Source: Ollibium composti (GTDB lineage Bacteria; Pseudomonadota; Alphaproteobacteria; Rhizobiales; Rhizobiaceae). From it: 64,000 nucleotides of DNA. The DNA lies in assembly GCF_004801285.1 (NCBI RefSeq), contig NZ_SSNY01000002.1, positions 124,001 through 188,000 of the forward strand, written 5' to 3'. The notes under the pieces were generated by a model. The model ran no database searches. It saw nothing but the letters and a program-made list of their open reading frames with translations, and had not been told where the DNA came from. This document shows positions 43,863 through 51,795 of this stretch, piece after piece. How positions within the stretch are numbered: position 1 is the stretch's first letter; each line of letters starts with the position of its first letter. The translations under genes were made by a program, and so were the position numbers.

Positions 43863-44542
43863 GCTGCGCCCTCGGCATTCTGATCGTCCCCGAAGAAAGC
43901 CGCGCGTTCGCGCTTAACCTCCCGCTGCCGGGCTTCCCTTGCCGCCGCCTCGCGCACGGCTATCTCCCCGCCGTAGCCGACGAAGCCAGTGCCGTGAACG
44001 ATGGCCCAAAGTGCCCTGATGGTGCCCGGACGGACATCACGGTAGACGCTACGCTCCATTTTGCCATCATGCCATTTGTAGGCGGCCTCTCTCGGATTGA
44101 GGCGCAACAACATGCGCACGGTCTGGAAACGAAATCCGTCGTCGTGTCGCCAGAAACGCGGCTGATCCTGGTACCAGTAGCCCATAGCGATAAGCAGGAC
44201 CCCGATGGTATCGGCGTCTTGCTCCTCGGCAAGGGACAAGACCGCTTGGTAGGCTTCCCGGTCGTAGACCGACTGCGCACGGCCCTGATAGGCTTGGTCC
44301 ATGAACCGTCGCGCCTCCCGCACGGTGCGGTCCCATGCCCCTTGGATAACGGTTTGAGCTTTGCCAGGATGATTGCGCTCGAGGAACGCGCGAACTGCTT
44401 TGATGTAGGGTTTGAGATCGGCCTTGGTCACGCCGGTCTGGTGAGGATGCCCGTGACGGGCCATAGTGCGTTTATGTCGCTCGCAATAGGAGCTGTAGCC
44501 CTTGGTCTGCGCATGGCAGCCATCGGCCTTGCAGGTTCTCAT
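43859..44542 (-). CDS. zinc-finger protein, possible replication factor
   Basis: A 227-residue protein of no family I recognise. The N-terminus CKADGCHAQTKGYSSYCERHK is a Cys/His cluster (C4, C9, C20, H23) typical of small zinc fingers on phage and plasmid proteins. The remainder is helical and basic, with a conserved-looking FWRHDDGFRFQTVRMLLRLNP segment and a charged C-terminus (AREARQREVKRERAAFFGDD). It is translationally coupled to the RepA-like ATPase downstream, so a primase-like or initiator role is possible but only inferred. Confidence 0.7.
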   Translation of the reverse strand: MRTCKADGCHAQTKGYSSYCERHKRTMARHGHPHQTGVTKADLKPYIKAVRAFLERNHPGKAQTVIQGAWDRTVREARRFMDQAYQGRAQSVYDREAYQAVLSLAEEQDADTIGVLLIAMGYWYQDQPRFWRHDDGFRFQTVRMLLRLNPREAAYKWHDGKMERSVYRDVRPGTIRALWAIVHGTGFVGYGGEIAVREAAAREARQREVKRERAAFFGDDQNAEGAA

Positions 44543-45273
44543 GTGTGAGTTCGTTCTCGTCGATTTGGGAAAGGTCTATCGCGGACGCTTGGGCGCGCCC
44601 GTTCATGCGCTATACGCATGGCCGCATCCGTACCTAGACCCACAGGCACGGGGGCGAAGACTTATTTGAGCAGTTCGGTGATCTAAGCTGTCGTGGTGTT
44701 GAAGGTAACGCCGATGTCGCTGGTTCTCCGCCATGCACCGTCCAGTCGCCGCGTCAGCAACCAGCATCGGTTTCAATGCAGATGGAACACTACGAGAGCA
44801 AGGGTTGCCTCTCGATCTTCCAGTGTTCGCTGCACAGTTCAGCTTCCCGGTTAACCGACCGGGCTGCCTTGCCACCGCTGACGGCTCTCCGAGCCGCCCC
44901 TGCTTCGCGTCCTGCTATTCCCCTTCTGGCGGGGCAGGCTTTGGTTCCGCTCTACAGGAACGGCCAGCACCGTCCCCTGCGCCAGGGTGTTGTCCCCGGT
45001 CCCATCCGACTGGGCGTCGTTTGGTGGGACAGATATGAGCTATCCGGGCGGCCCCCGCAAGCCATGGAAGGCGAAGAATAATTCCGACAAGATGGGGAAC
45101 TAGATCATAGTTCCAGTGCAGAGGGATTATACATCCCTTGGGAAGATAATCGGCTCAAAGGCTTGCGATCCCGTTGTGGGAATTTGTGGCAGAGCTTGTG
45201 ACAATTCCGGTGACAAACTAAGTTCAAAACATGCCAATTTGTCGCACCCTTGGCGCCCTTTGCGGAGGCGGCG
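44543..45273. other. 731-bp non-coding interval with iteron-like repeats
   Basis: Between the zinc-finger gene and the small resolvase gene. Open frames here have no family match or good ribosome site. Features seen: a GGAACTA-GATCA-TAGTTCC palindrome at 45097-45115, and three GTGRCA copies at 45186, 45198 and 45210 with exact 12-bp spacing. Next to a RepA-type helicase operon, this is the most likely place for a replication origin. Confidence 0.5.
45186..45215. repeat. three iteron-like GTGRCA repeats
   Basis: GTGGCA, GTGACA and GTGACA begin at 45186, 45198 and 45210, a regular 12-bp period close to one helical turn. The pattern suggests cooperative binding of an initiator or recombinase. 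Confidence 0.5.
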
Positions 45274-45921
45274 CTACATACCCCATGATGCCAACGCCTT
45301 CTCAGCACCGGCCCGCTCTTCCCTGATCCTGAGAACGGTCTGCCTGGTCAACCCCGTCTCCTTGGCGATGGCCGATGCCCCGGCATCCATGTCCAGCATG
45401 GCGGTTACCTTCTCGAAGACCTCACGGTCATAGCTAGGTTTCCTGCCCCGGTACGCTGGCGCGCCCTTCTTCGGATGCACCTTGGCCAATTCAATCCCAG
45501 CCTTCTGAGCTTCCTTGGTGGCAACCGCCTGTGCCTCTGCCGTCGCCGCCATGAAGGCTATCAAAGCGTCCCGCACGGCCTGTTGTATCGGGTCCGTGGT
45601 CGCGCCATCGAACACCATGCCGTTGATGACAGTCTTGATCACCACGCCGTCGCGCATGAAATGGCGGATACTGTCCGATACATCCCGGTAGTCGCGGCCC
45701 AGCCGGTCGACCCAGCGCACCACCAGAGTGTCGCCGGGGCGGAGGATGTCGAATAGGCGCTTTCCTTCCGACCGTTCTGCCAGCTTGGTCGAGACGCCCG
45801 ACACGCCATGGTCAGCCACCACCTGATCAATCTTGAAGCCAGCGGCCTCGGCCTGCTTCCTCTGGTGTTCAAGTGTCTGATCGGCAGTCGAGACGCGGGC
45901 GTAAAGGACAGTCTTGGACAT
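45274..45921 (-). CDS. small serine recombinase (resolvase/invertase family)
   Basis: A 215-residue Hin/TnpR-type recombinase. The N-terminus VLYARVSTADQTLEHQR contains the catalytic serine; WVDRLGRDYRDV carries the Arg pair. The C-terminal ASAIAKETGLTRQTVLRIREE is the HTH_7 DNA-binding domain. The ATG at 45921 follows GGAG by 6 bp; an earlier in-frame ATG adds 11 residues without a better site. A palindromic binding site lies 43 bp upstream. It could resolve multimers of the excised element or invert DNA, separate from the integrase. Confidence 0.93.
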   Translation of the reverse strand: MSKTVLYARVSTADQTLEHQRKQAEAAGFKIDQVVADHGVSGVSTKLAERSEGKRLFDILRPGDTLVVRWVDRLGRDYRDVSDSIRHFMRDGVVIKTVINGMVFDGATTDPIQQAVRDALIAFMAATAEAQAVATKEAQKAGIELAKVHPKKGAPAYRGRKPSYDREVFEKVTAMLDMDAGASAIAKETGLTRQTVLRIREERAGAEKALASWGM

Positions 45922-45963
45922 GGGGTCTCCGATGTACGAAAGGGTTGTGTCCATTGTCTATCC

Positions 45964-45995
45964 TGTCCGTTGACCATCGTCAACCCTAACGGACA
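45964..45995. promoter_or_regulatory. nested palindrome upstream of the resolvase (candidate res site/operator)
   Basis: Arms TGTCCGTT and AACGGACA enclose a second inverted repeat GTTGAC-CATC-GTCAAC. It lies 43 bp before the resolvase start, where resolvases usually bind and self-regulate. Confidence 0.6.
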
Positions 45996-46800
45996 TCCTC
46001 TCGGCCACCTTTCGGAATGACCGCTAGGCTATACCCTTGCGGACGTGCCTCGCCTCCCATCCATTACTAAGCGAACTCGTAACCCCGATCCTCCACTTAT
46101 CCCTGCGTGACCCCGAGGGTCGCCGGAGAGGGTGGCGCCTCATAGGGGGGCTGGGGCGAATTAAGGAGAACACGGCGGGGGTGCGGGGGAGGTATAGCGC
46201 GTTCTATAATCAGATGGGGCGCTCAGAAATTATTGCTCAAAATTTCGGCCCTGGTTGCCCTGACAGACGCAACCGTTATCTCCCGCCAACGCGGGGAGTG
46301 ACAAAGGATGGTTGCTCGTAGCTGCGCAAACGATGGAAATTACTGCGCCGAGTACGCGCCCGGCATAACAAGCAGCAAACATGCATCGAGGAAACCGGTC
46401 GTGTGCTGATTGTTGTGGGAAACGCTAAGAATAAGTATTTCCTCTATTGAAACGCGGACTTCTGCGCGCCATTTTGTAGTGACGCTACTTTACGTGGTGG
46501 CGCTATCCGATCACGAAAGGCTTGTTTGCTTGGGGGGACCGGAGAGATAGTTGAAACTGTCAAGCCCGAAGTGAGCCAGCAGTATCAGAGTGACGAGGTC
46601 CATTATGATCTCCATGAGATACCGGCAGCGACGGACTGCACACGAGCTTCGTGCCGTGCCGATAGTATACAACGTTATGTCGTTATTTAGTGCCGAAAGA
46701 GCTTATGGCTCGTTTTTAACGGTGTGGGGCAGGAGACTATGGTCAAGGCACTTGGCTATCCTGCCCCCTCTCGACATCCATCCCCCTCTTCACATCTAGA
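45996..46800. ncRNA. long non-coding leader of the reverse transcriptase, candidate template RNA
   Basis: About 800 bp with no convincing gene between the resolvase promoter and the RT. From about 46200 the base composition drops to that of the RT gene, so the two probably arrived together. It contains several hairpins: CACGA-GCT-TCGTG (about 46642-46654), AACG/CGTT (about 46671-46684), GAGC-TTATG-GCTC followed by GTTTTT (about 46700-46718), and the strong stem-loop at 46726-46767. Defence RTs such as DRT2 and DRT9 use an RNA encoded next to the RT. That this is one is inference; the RNA's ends are unknown. Confidence 0.4.
46726..46767 (+). other. stem-loop directly upstream of the RT gene
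   Basis: GGGGCAGGA pairs perfectly with TCCTGCCCC; an inner CAAG-GCA-CTTG stem tops it. It ends 33 bp before the RT ATG. With the pyrimidine-rich stretch that follows, it leaves no ribosome-binding site visible for the RT. Confidence 0.75.
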
Positions 46801-48240
46801 ATGACGATTGAGTGGAAACCCGCGCTTAAGGGCTATTGTCACTTTGATGGGCATATGTCCGTTAAAGATGCCGTACTTCTAGCCACTGATCCTGTGCGGG
46901 TTGCCCGACATCCGTTCTATCCTTTCATCAGATACCATCAGCGCTGGACAAAATACGCGGAGAAAGGGCAGTCCGGTAAAGAAAAAATCCGTCCTATTCG
47001 ATATGCTGCGCGCGCGGACGCATATATCTTTAGCTACTATCGATATTTATTATCTAGGGATTACGAGGCGAGATTGCAAAATGAGAACCTTACTGAAAAT
47101 GTACTCGCGTATAGACGCATATTAGACAGTTCAGGTAGCGGTAAATGTAATATCCATTTCGCGATGGATGGTATTAAAAAGATAAGAAACTTAGGAAGAT
47201 GCTGCGCAATTGCTATGGACATTAGTAATTTCTTTGAGAGTATCGATCACGGAGTACTCAAAGAGGCTTGGAAAGATGTTATTGGTGGATCGCGCCTGCC
47301 GCCTGACCATTATGCTGTATACAAAGCAATAACTGCCTATTCTGTTGTTGATAAAGAGAAACTTTACGAGCGCCTAGGATACTACGGCGTCAAAGGCCAC
47401 AACAAAACCGGAGACCCTATAAAGGGGTATTTGAAACCTCCAAGAGATATCCCGACGAAATTGACGACTGGCGCCGAGTTTCGCCGCGCTGTCGCTGGCG
47501 GAAATGGCTATCGCTCACTTATAGATCAAAATCGAAAGCCTTTTGGCGTGCCCCAAGGGGCTCCGATCTCGGACCTTCTAGCTAATCTGTACTTGCTCAA
47601 GTTCGACATGGAAGTTCGTGATCGCGTGGCAGCGTTGGGGGGTGCTTATTACCGCTACTCTGATGATATTCTTATTGTTACTCCTCAGGAGCCAAATGAG
47701 GCATCTGATTTAGAGGCCTGGGTTCGGAATACTATCAGGAAATATGGCGACAAGATAAAAATAAAACCGGAAAAATCAGCGCTATTCCATTTTCAACCCA
47801 GTGGAGATAACCAACTCTGGACCAGAGTTAGCGGAGATCAGGGAAAAAATGGTTTAGAATACTTGGGGTTTCGATACGATGGTCGATATATGTACCTCAG
47901 GGACAGCACTATCAGCAACTTTCTTCGCAAAGTGACTAGAGGTGCCAAGCGCGCCGCCCATTTCGCTGCGAGGCGATATCCGAATAAATCAGCGGTCCAG
48001 ATATTTGACCTCTTCGATGTTGATGGTTTCATACAGAGATACGGGCGAGTAGAGGACTTTGAGAGCAAAGCTGGCGATGTCCACAACTGGACATTTTGGA
48101 CTTATGTCACACATGCGGCAGATGTGTGCGGACCATTGGGACGGCCAATATTCAAGCAACTAAGGCACCAGCGCGGCGCGATCTCGGGCCGAATAATGGG
48201 TGCAATCGTGAATGCGGTGAAGTGGAGAGATCGGGCTTAA
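46801..48240 (+). CDS. stand-alone defence-type reverse transcriptase
   Basis: A 479-residue RT without intron-maturase, HNH or nitrilase domains. Conserved blocks in order: KPALKGYCHFDGHMSVKDAV and VARHPFYPFIRY (16-45), RPIRYAARADAYIFSYY (64-80), the first catalytic Asp D140 in AIAMDISNFFESIDH, GVPQGAPISDLLANLY (249-264), the YSDD box with D288/D289, and GLEYLGFRYDG (351-361). About 110 helical C-terminal residues follow. The HxFYPFI/RPIxYAA pattern is that of unknown-group (Abi/DRT) RTs; DRT2-like is my best guess. The AT-rich composition differs from its neighbours. No Shine-Dalgarno precedes the ATG. Confidence 0.88.
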   Translation: MTIEWKPALKGYCHFDGHMSVKDAVLLATDPVRVARHPFYPFIRYHQRWTKYAEKGQSGKEKIRPIRYAARADAYIFSYYRYLLSRDYEARLQNENLTENVLAYRRILDSSGSGKCNIHFAMDGIKKIRNLGRCCAIAMDISNFFESIDHGVLKEAWKDVIGGSRLPPDHYAVYKAITAYSVVDKEKLYERLGYYGVKGHNKTGDPIKGYLKPPRDIPTKLTTGAEFRRAVAGGNGYRSLIDQNRKPFGVPQGAPISDLLANLYLLKFDMEVRDRVAALGGAYYRYSDDILIVTPQEPNEASDLEAWVRNTIRKYGDKIKIKPEKSALFHFQPSGDNQLWTRVSGDQGKNGLEYLGFRYDGRYMYLRDSTISNFLRKVTRGAKRAAHFAARRYPNKSAVQIFDLFDVDGFIQRYGRVEDFESKAGDVHNWTFWTYVTHAADVCGPLGRPIFKQLRHQRGAISGRIMGAIVNAVKWRDRA

Positions 48241-48372
48241 AATACCGATCGGGCAGTCACAGCCACTCATGGCTCACCTCGGCAGGCCATCGGCTGAGGA
48301 TAGCTTGGCGTGAGACCCAGGGTGATCCGCAGCACCTTCCTCATCGTCCGTGCCACTGTGATCTTGTTGCCG

Positions 48373-49902
48373 TCACTCGGCTGTATCTTCCGCCGGCCAA
48401 GCAAACATAACCTCTATCGTCTCATCTGGGACATGCCGCCAGTGGAACGTTAGGTTCCCGCTTCGCCAGTCCACAACCGTCGTGTTGAATAGGCTCCGAA
48501 GCTGCACGTTTGCCGTCCCCACGTCATCCGCTTCAAGGGCCTCGACAAGCCGCCCCACGGTGTTTTGAGTACGGTGGGTCAGGGCGGCGGCTATTTCCCT
48601 CTCGACTTGGTCAAGTTGGTCATTGTGATTGTCCTTGTCGGCTTCCAGCAGGGCGAGCCGGTCAAGCAACGCCTGGCTATGGCCTGCCCGCCCCACGGCC
48701 TCTACGATTTTGTCAATCGCGTCCTCTATGCCGCCGATCGCTGCTTGCAGTCGGGACCGTTCGACCTCCAACTCTGCATCGGCTGACGGTAACTCCACGT
48801 CGAACCTGTACGCATTCCCCTGTATGGCGTCCTGCACGTCTTCAACCGGCACGGATTTGTAGGGCCTGCACAGCCCGCCTTTTGCCCTGACACAAACGAA
48901 CGATGGCCTTGACCTCTTCCCCTTGTTCATCCGCGTCATGGTCGCCCCGCACAGCGGGCAGCTGGCGAGGCCGGCAAGAATGTTCTGTAGCGCGTCCGCT
49001 GTCGAGGATGAGCGCCCGGAACCAAGGGCTTGCACCCGTTCCCACACAGCCATGTCGACCACGGCGGGGAAATAGCCTTCAACCGGCGTCTCGGGTATGC
49101 GCCTGCCGTTGACCTTTCGGTGCGGTGTATACCTCCCCACGGTCGAGGGGTCTGCCAGCATCTTCTTGATGTACGAACGGTGCCACATTACTCCTCGCCC
49201 AAAGACCGGAACTCCTTCCCTGTTCAGGGTGTCAGCAATCCAGTGCTGCCCTTTACCCTCCAAGGTCCAGGCGAACACCTGACGCACTATAGCCTCGCGC
49301 TCGCCTATCGGGTCGTATCCGCTCTTATCTTCCCGGAGCCGTAACCAGCCGGGACATAGGCGCGTCATAGGGCGTCCTTCCGACATGGCCTTGGTGCGCT
49401 TGGCCGCCCATGCTTCTTTGAGACGTCGTGCCTTAGTTTCACTTTCTTCGTTCGCGCGCATGAACATCATGACGGCGACCATTAGGTCTATCGGGTTCCT
49501 ACGAAGGCTTTCGTGGGTGTATTCCCTGCCGTCGTTCAGCGTGACGACTGTAATGCCCGCCTTAGCGATGTCTTTGAGCGTGTCGAGAGCGTCTAGCGCG
49601 TTCTCGCGGGAAACACGGTCTAGGTTCTCAACTAGAAGGTATGATCCCTTGGCAATGTCGCCGGATCGAACAAAAGACAGAAATTCCCCGAGCATCCCCT
49701 CGGCTTTGTTTCGACCTTGAAACGCAGACATACCCAGATCGTGGAATGAGAACTTGTCATCCAACATCAGACCATGCGTAGCCGCGTATCTGGCGGCGGC
49801 CTCAGTCTGTCGCCGGAAGCTGTCCCCCTTTGCCTGCTCGGGGGTCGAGAAACGCACGTAAGAGTAGGCTCGTGGCCGGTCTGTGTTGTGTGTGTCGGTC
49901 AT
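48373..49902 (-). CDS. large serine recombinase (integrase of the comM element)
   Basis: A 509-residue integrase. Catalytic domain: YVRFSTPEQAKGDSF with nucleophile Ser19 and ENLDRVSRENALDAL. Then the recombinase domain (about 165-300, including IADTLNREGVPVFGRGVMWHRSYIKKML), a zinc ribbon (CPLCGATMTRMNKG...VCVRAKGGLC, about 325-355) and a coiled coil (VERSRLQAAIGGIEDAIDKIVEAVG). The start lies 39 bp from the right CATGCT copy, the usual place for the gene beside attP. It converges with the RT gene across a 132-bp gap. It should catalyse insertion into comM. Confidence 0.95.
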   Translation of the reverse strand: MTDTHNTDRPRAYSYVRFSTPEQAKGDSFRRQTEAAARYAATHGLMLDDKFSFHDLGMSAFQGRNKAEGMLGEFLSFVRSGDIAKGSYLLVENLDRVSRENALDALDTLKDIAKAGITVVTLNDGREYTHESLRRNPIDLMVAVMMFMRANEESETKARRLKEAWAAKRTKAMSEGRPMTRLCPGWLRLREDKSGYDPIGEREAIVRQVFAWTLEGKGQHWIADTLNREGVPVFGRGVMWHRSYIKKMLADPSTVGRYTPHRKVNGRRIPETPVEGYFPAVVDMAVWERVQALGSGRSSSTADALQNILAGLASCPLCGATMTRMNKGKRSRPSFVCVRAKGGLCRPYKSVPVEDVQDAIQGNAYRFDVELPSADAELEVERSRLQAAIGGIEDAIDKIVEAVGRAGHSQALLDRLALLEADKDNHNDQLDQVEREIAAALTHRTQNTVGRLVEALEADDVGTANVQLRSLFNTTVVDWRSGNLTFHWRHVPDETIEVMFAWPAEDTAE

Positions 49903-49940
49903 TGAGGAGCTCTATCAGGGTTAAGGTCTTCCGTCCATAC

Positions 49941-49946
49941 CATGCT
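49941..49946. repeat. attR core of the comM element
   Basis: CATGCT at the right junction; the next base resumes comM in frame (ATG-CTG-ATG-GTC, then GPPGSGKS). Identical to the left copy. Confidence 0.75.
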
Positions 49947-50838
49947 GATGGTCGGCCCGCCCGGCTCCGGCAAGTCGATGCTGGCGCAACGCCTGCCATC
50001 GATCCTGCCGCCGCTGACGCCGAAGGAACTGCTGGAAGTCTCGATGATCGCCTCCGTCGCCGGCGAGCTGGCGGAAGGCCGGCTGACCGACCGGCGGCCG
50101 TTCCGCGCGCCGCACCACTCGGCCTCGATGGCGGCACTTGTCGGCGGCGGCCTGCGCGCCCGGCCCGGCGAGGTTTCGCTCGCCCATCATGGTGTGCTGT
50201 TCCTCGACGAACTGCCGGAGTTTTCGCCGCAGACGCTGGATGCGCTGCGCCAGCCGCTGGAAACCGGCGAATGCATGATCGCGCGAGCCAACCACCGCAT
50301 CACCTATCCGGCCCGCATCCAGTTGGTGGCGGCGATGAATCCGTGCCGCTGCGGCATGGCCGGCGAGCCGGGCTACCGCTGTGCGCGCGGCGAACGGTGC
50401 CGCAGCGATTATCAGGCGCGCATTTCCGGTCCGCTGCTCGACCGCATCGACCTCAGGGTCGAGGTGCCGGCGGTCTCGGCCGGCGACCTGATCCGCTCCG
50501 AGCGCGCGGAAGAAAGTGCGGCTGTGGCCGCCAGGGTGGCGCGGGCGCGCGCCGTCCAGCGCGAGCGCTTCGAGCAGAACGGCGCCGGCGCGGTGGCCTG
50601 CAACGCGCAATGTCCGGCCGGCCTGATCGAGACGCTCGCCGCACCCGATGCGGCGGGCGTGGCCCTGTTGCGCGACGCCAGCGAGAAGCTCGGCTTCTCG
50701 GCGCGCGCCTATCACCGCGTGCTGAAGGTGGCGCGCACGCTGGCTGACCTCGACGGCAGCGACACCGTCGGCCGCATCCATCTGGCCGAAGCGATCTCCT
50801 ACCGCATGGCGTCCGAAAGGCTGGCGCAGGCGGCGTAG
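49942..50838 (+). pseudogene. comM: comM C-terminal part, interrupted
   Basis: Codes for the last 298 residues of ComM: Walker A GPPGSGKSMLAQRLP, Walker B LFLDELPEF, the zinc-like CRCGMAGEPGYRCARGERC loop, the arginine finger region SGPLLDRIDLRVEVP and the Mg_chelatase_C domain. An ATG happens to sit at the junction, but no ribosome site precedes it, and the N-terminal domain is absent. It is in frame with the 40816-41456 part once the element is removed. Confidence 0.93.
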
Positions 50839-51070
50839 GGTGCACTGTCTCTGCGGCACGGATGGTCCGGCCTCGGCAAGACCGTTGGGACGAGGCGGCA
50901 AGAGAGCGTCCCTGCTTGAGCCTGTTCCCTGTCTAGCTGCATTCGTGCGACGCCGGACATTCCGTCTGGCTGCAAAATGCCCTGCCTTTTTGGTTTGGGC
51001 GCATTTCGGGGCGCGAAGCCGTTTCACGCTTTCGCTGGAAATGCTCTCCGCGACCGGTCCATAGTCGGCC

Positions 51071-51589
51071 ATGTCCGGCGATCCGCATGAAGCAGTCGAA
51101 TATCGTGAAGCCGTCGAGAAGGACTTCGACGGTATCGCGCATGTCTGGCGCGAAGGTGCCCGTTCCGCGCTGGGGCCGGCCATGGAGCCTCCCTCCGTCG
51201 ATGAGCTGCGATCCCGGATCGACGGGGAACTGGCCTCGGGATGGGTGCTGACGGTGGCTGTCCGCAGTGGCGGCGTCGTCGGATTCCTCGCGCTGAAACC
51301 GAGGCTTGGCATTCTGGATCAGCTGTTCGTCCTGCCGTCCGCGCAGGGACAGGGAATAGGCACGGCGCTTCTGGATCGGGCGAAACGTGAGATGCCGGGC
51401 GGCTTCCGGCTCCGAACGGCTGCCGCCAACGAGAAGGCACGCCGATTCTACCTTCGCTCAGGGCTTTCCTTCATCGGGGAGGGAATCCATCCGAAAAACG
51501 GCACCGCCGTCTGCCACTACGGATGGCAGGACAATCGGATATGGCGCGGTACCCCCACCCCTGTCCCCTCCCCGCAAGGGGGAGGGTGA
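51071..51589 (+). CDS. GNAT-family N-acetyltransferase with repeat-encoded tail
   Basis: A 172-residue acetyltransferase. The acetyl-CoA motif is LDQLFVLPSAQGQGIGTALLDRA, followed by the motif-B helix NEKARRFYLRSGLSFIGEG. Substrate unknown. The last 14 residues or so (GTPTPVPSPQGGG) and the stop codon come from the left arm of a family A palindromic repeat, so the native C-terminus was probably replaced. The 232 bp between comM and this gene show nothing further. Confidence 0.85.
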   Translation: MSGDPHEAVEYREAVEKDFDGIAHVWREGARSALGPAMEPPSVDELRSRIDGELASGWVLTVAVRSGGVVGFLALKPRLGILDQLFVLPSAQGQGIGTALLDRAKREMPGGFRLRTAAANEKARRFYLRSGLSFIGEGIHPKNGTAVCHYGWQDNRIWRGTPTPVPSPQGGG

Positions 51590-51689
51590 CGCCGACACCC
51601 TGTTTCATTCGGACTCGGCAAGGTCGGCGGTCTGTAGTCGCGCCGCAAAGTCCCCCTCCCCCTTGCGGGGAGGGGTTAGGGGTGGGGGT
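51552..51689. repeat. palindromic repeat, family A copy 5
   Basis: Arms CCCCCACCCCTGTCCCC and GGGGTTAGGGGTGGGGGT with inner CCCCGCAAGGGGGAGG and CCTCCCCCTTGCGGGG, but with a longer 63-bp centre than the other copies. Its left arm runs into the GNAT gene and supplies the TGA. Confidence 0.85.
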
Positions 51690-51795
51690 AAACGCTGGCC
51701 GGAATCGAAAATACTCCATATGCGATTGCCCTGCATGGATGGAGCGTCGCCAAGGATTGAGCGGGACCTGTGCTGTGCCGTGCTTCGGCGCGCGG

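Larger units (their letters stand above)
41457..49946. mobile_element. 8.49-kb serine-recombinase element integrated in comM
   Basis: Foreign segment between the two comM parts, bounded by CATGCT direct repeats exactly 8490 bp apart. Gene content from left: McrB-N/HNH nuclease, RepA-like ATPase, zinc-finger protein, small resolvase, reverse transcriptase, large serine recombinase next to the right junction. No capsid, tail, conjugation or mobilisation gene is present, so it cannot spread alone as a phage or ICE; a phage-satellite or mobilisable island nature is an inference. Base composition is uneven: the RT part is distinctly AT-richer. Confidence 0.92.

Noticed and set aside
44776-45081. 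A 101-codon plus-strand frame in the element
   Set aside because: No ribosome site, no family and skewed composition; treated as non-coding.
46801-48240. RT as a group II intron maturase
   Set aside because: No maturase X domain, no HNH, and no domain V-like hairpin downstream of the gene.
46200-48240. Retron or diversity-generating retroelement
   Set aside because: The RT lacks the retron- and DGR-type motif blocks; no template/variable repeat pair was noticed, and no msr-msd pair of inverted repeats with a branching G was identified. A computed search could still change this.
37923-49946. IS1595 and the comM element as one composite island
   Set aside because: Each has its own exact boundaries (TCTGATCG duplication; CATGCT repeats) with intact comM N-terminal sequence between them.
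49942-50838. Functional separate ATPase gene starting at the attR ATG
   Set aside because: No ribosome site precedes it and it lacks the ComM N-terminal domain; it is the 3' part of the interrupted gene.
5387-51689. Palindromic repeats as CRISPR arrays
   Set aside because: Copies are single, kilobases apart, self-complementary over their whole length, and no cas gene is present.
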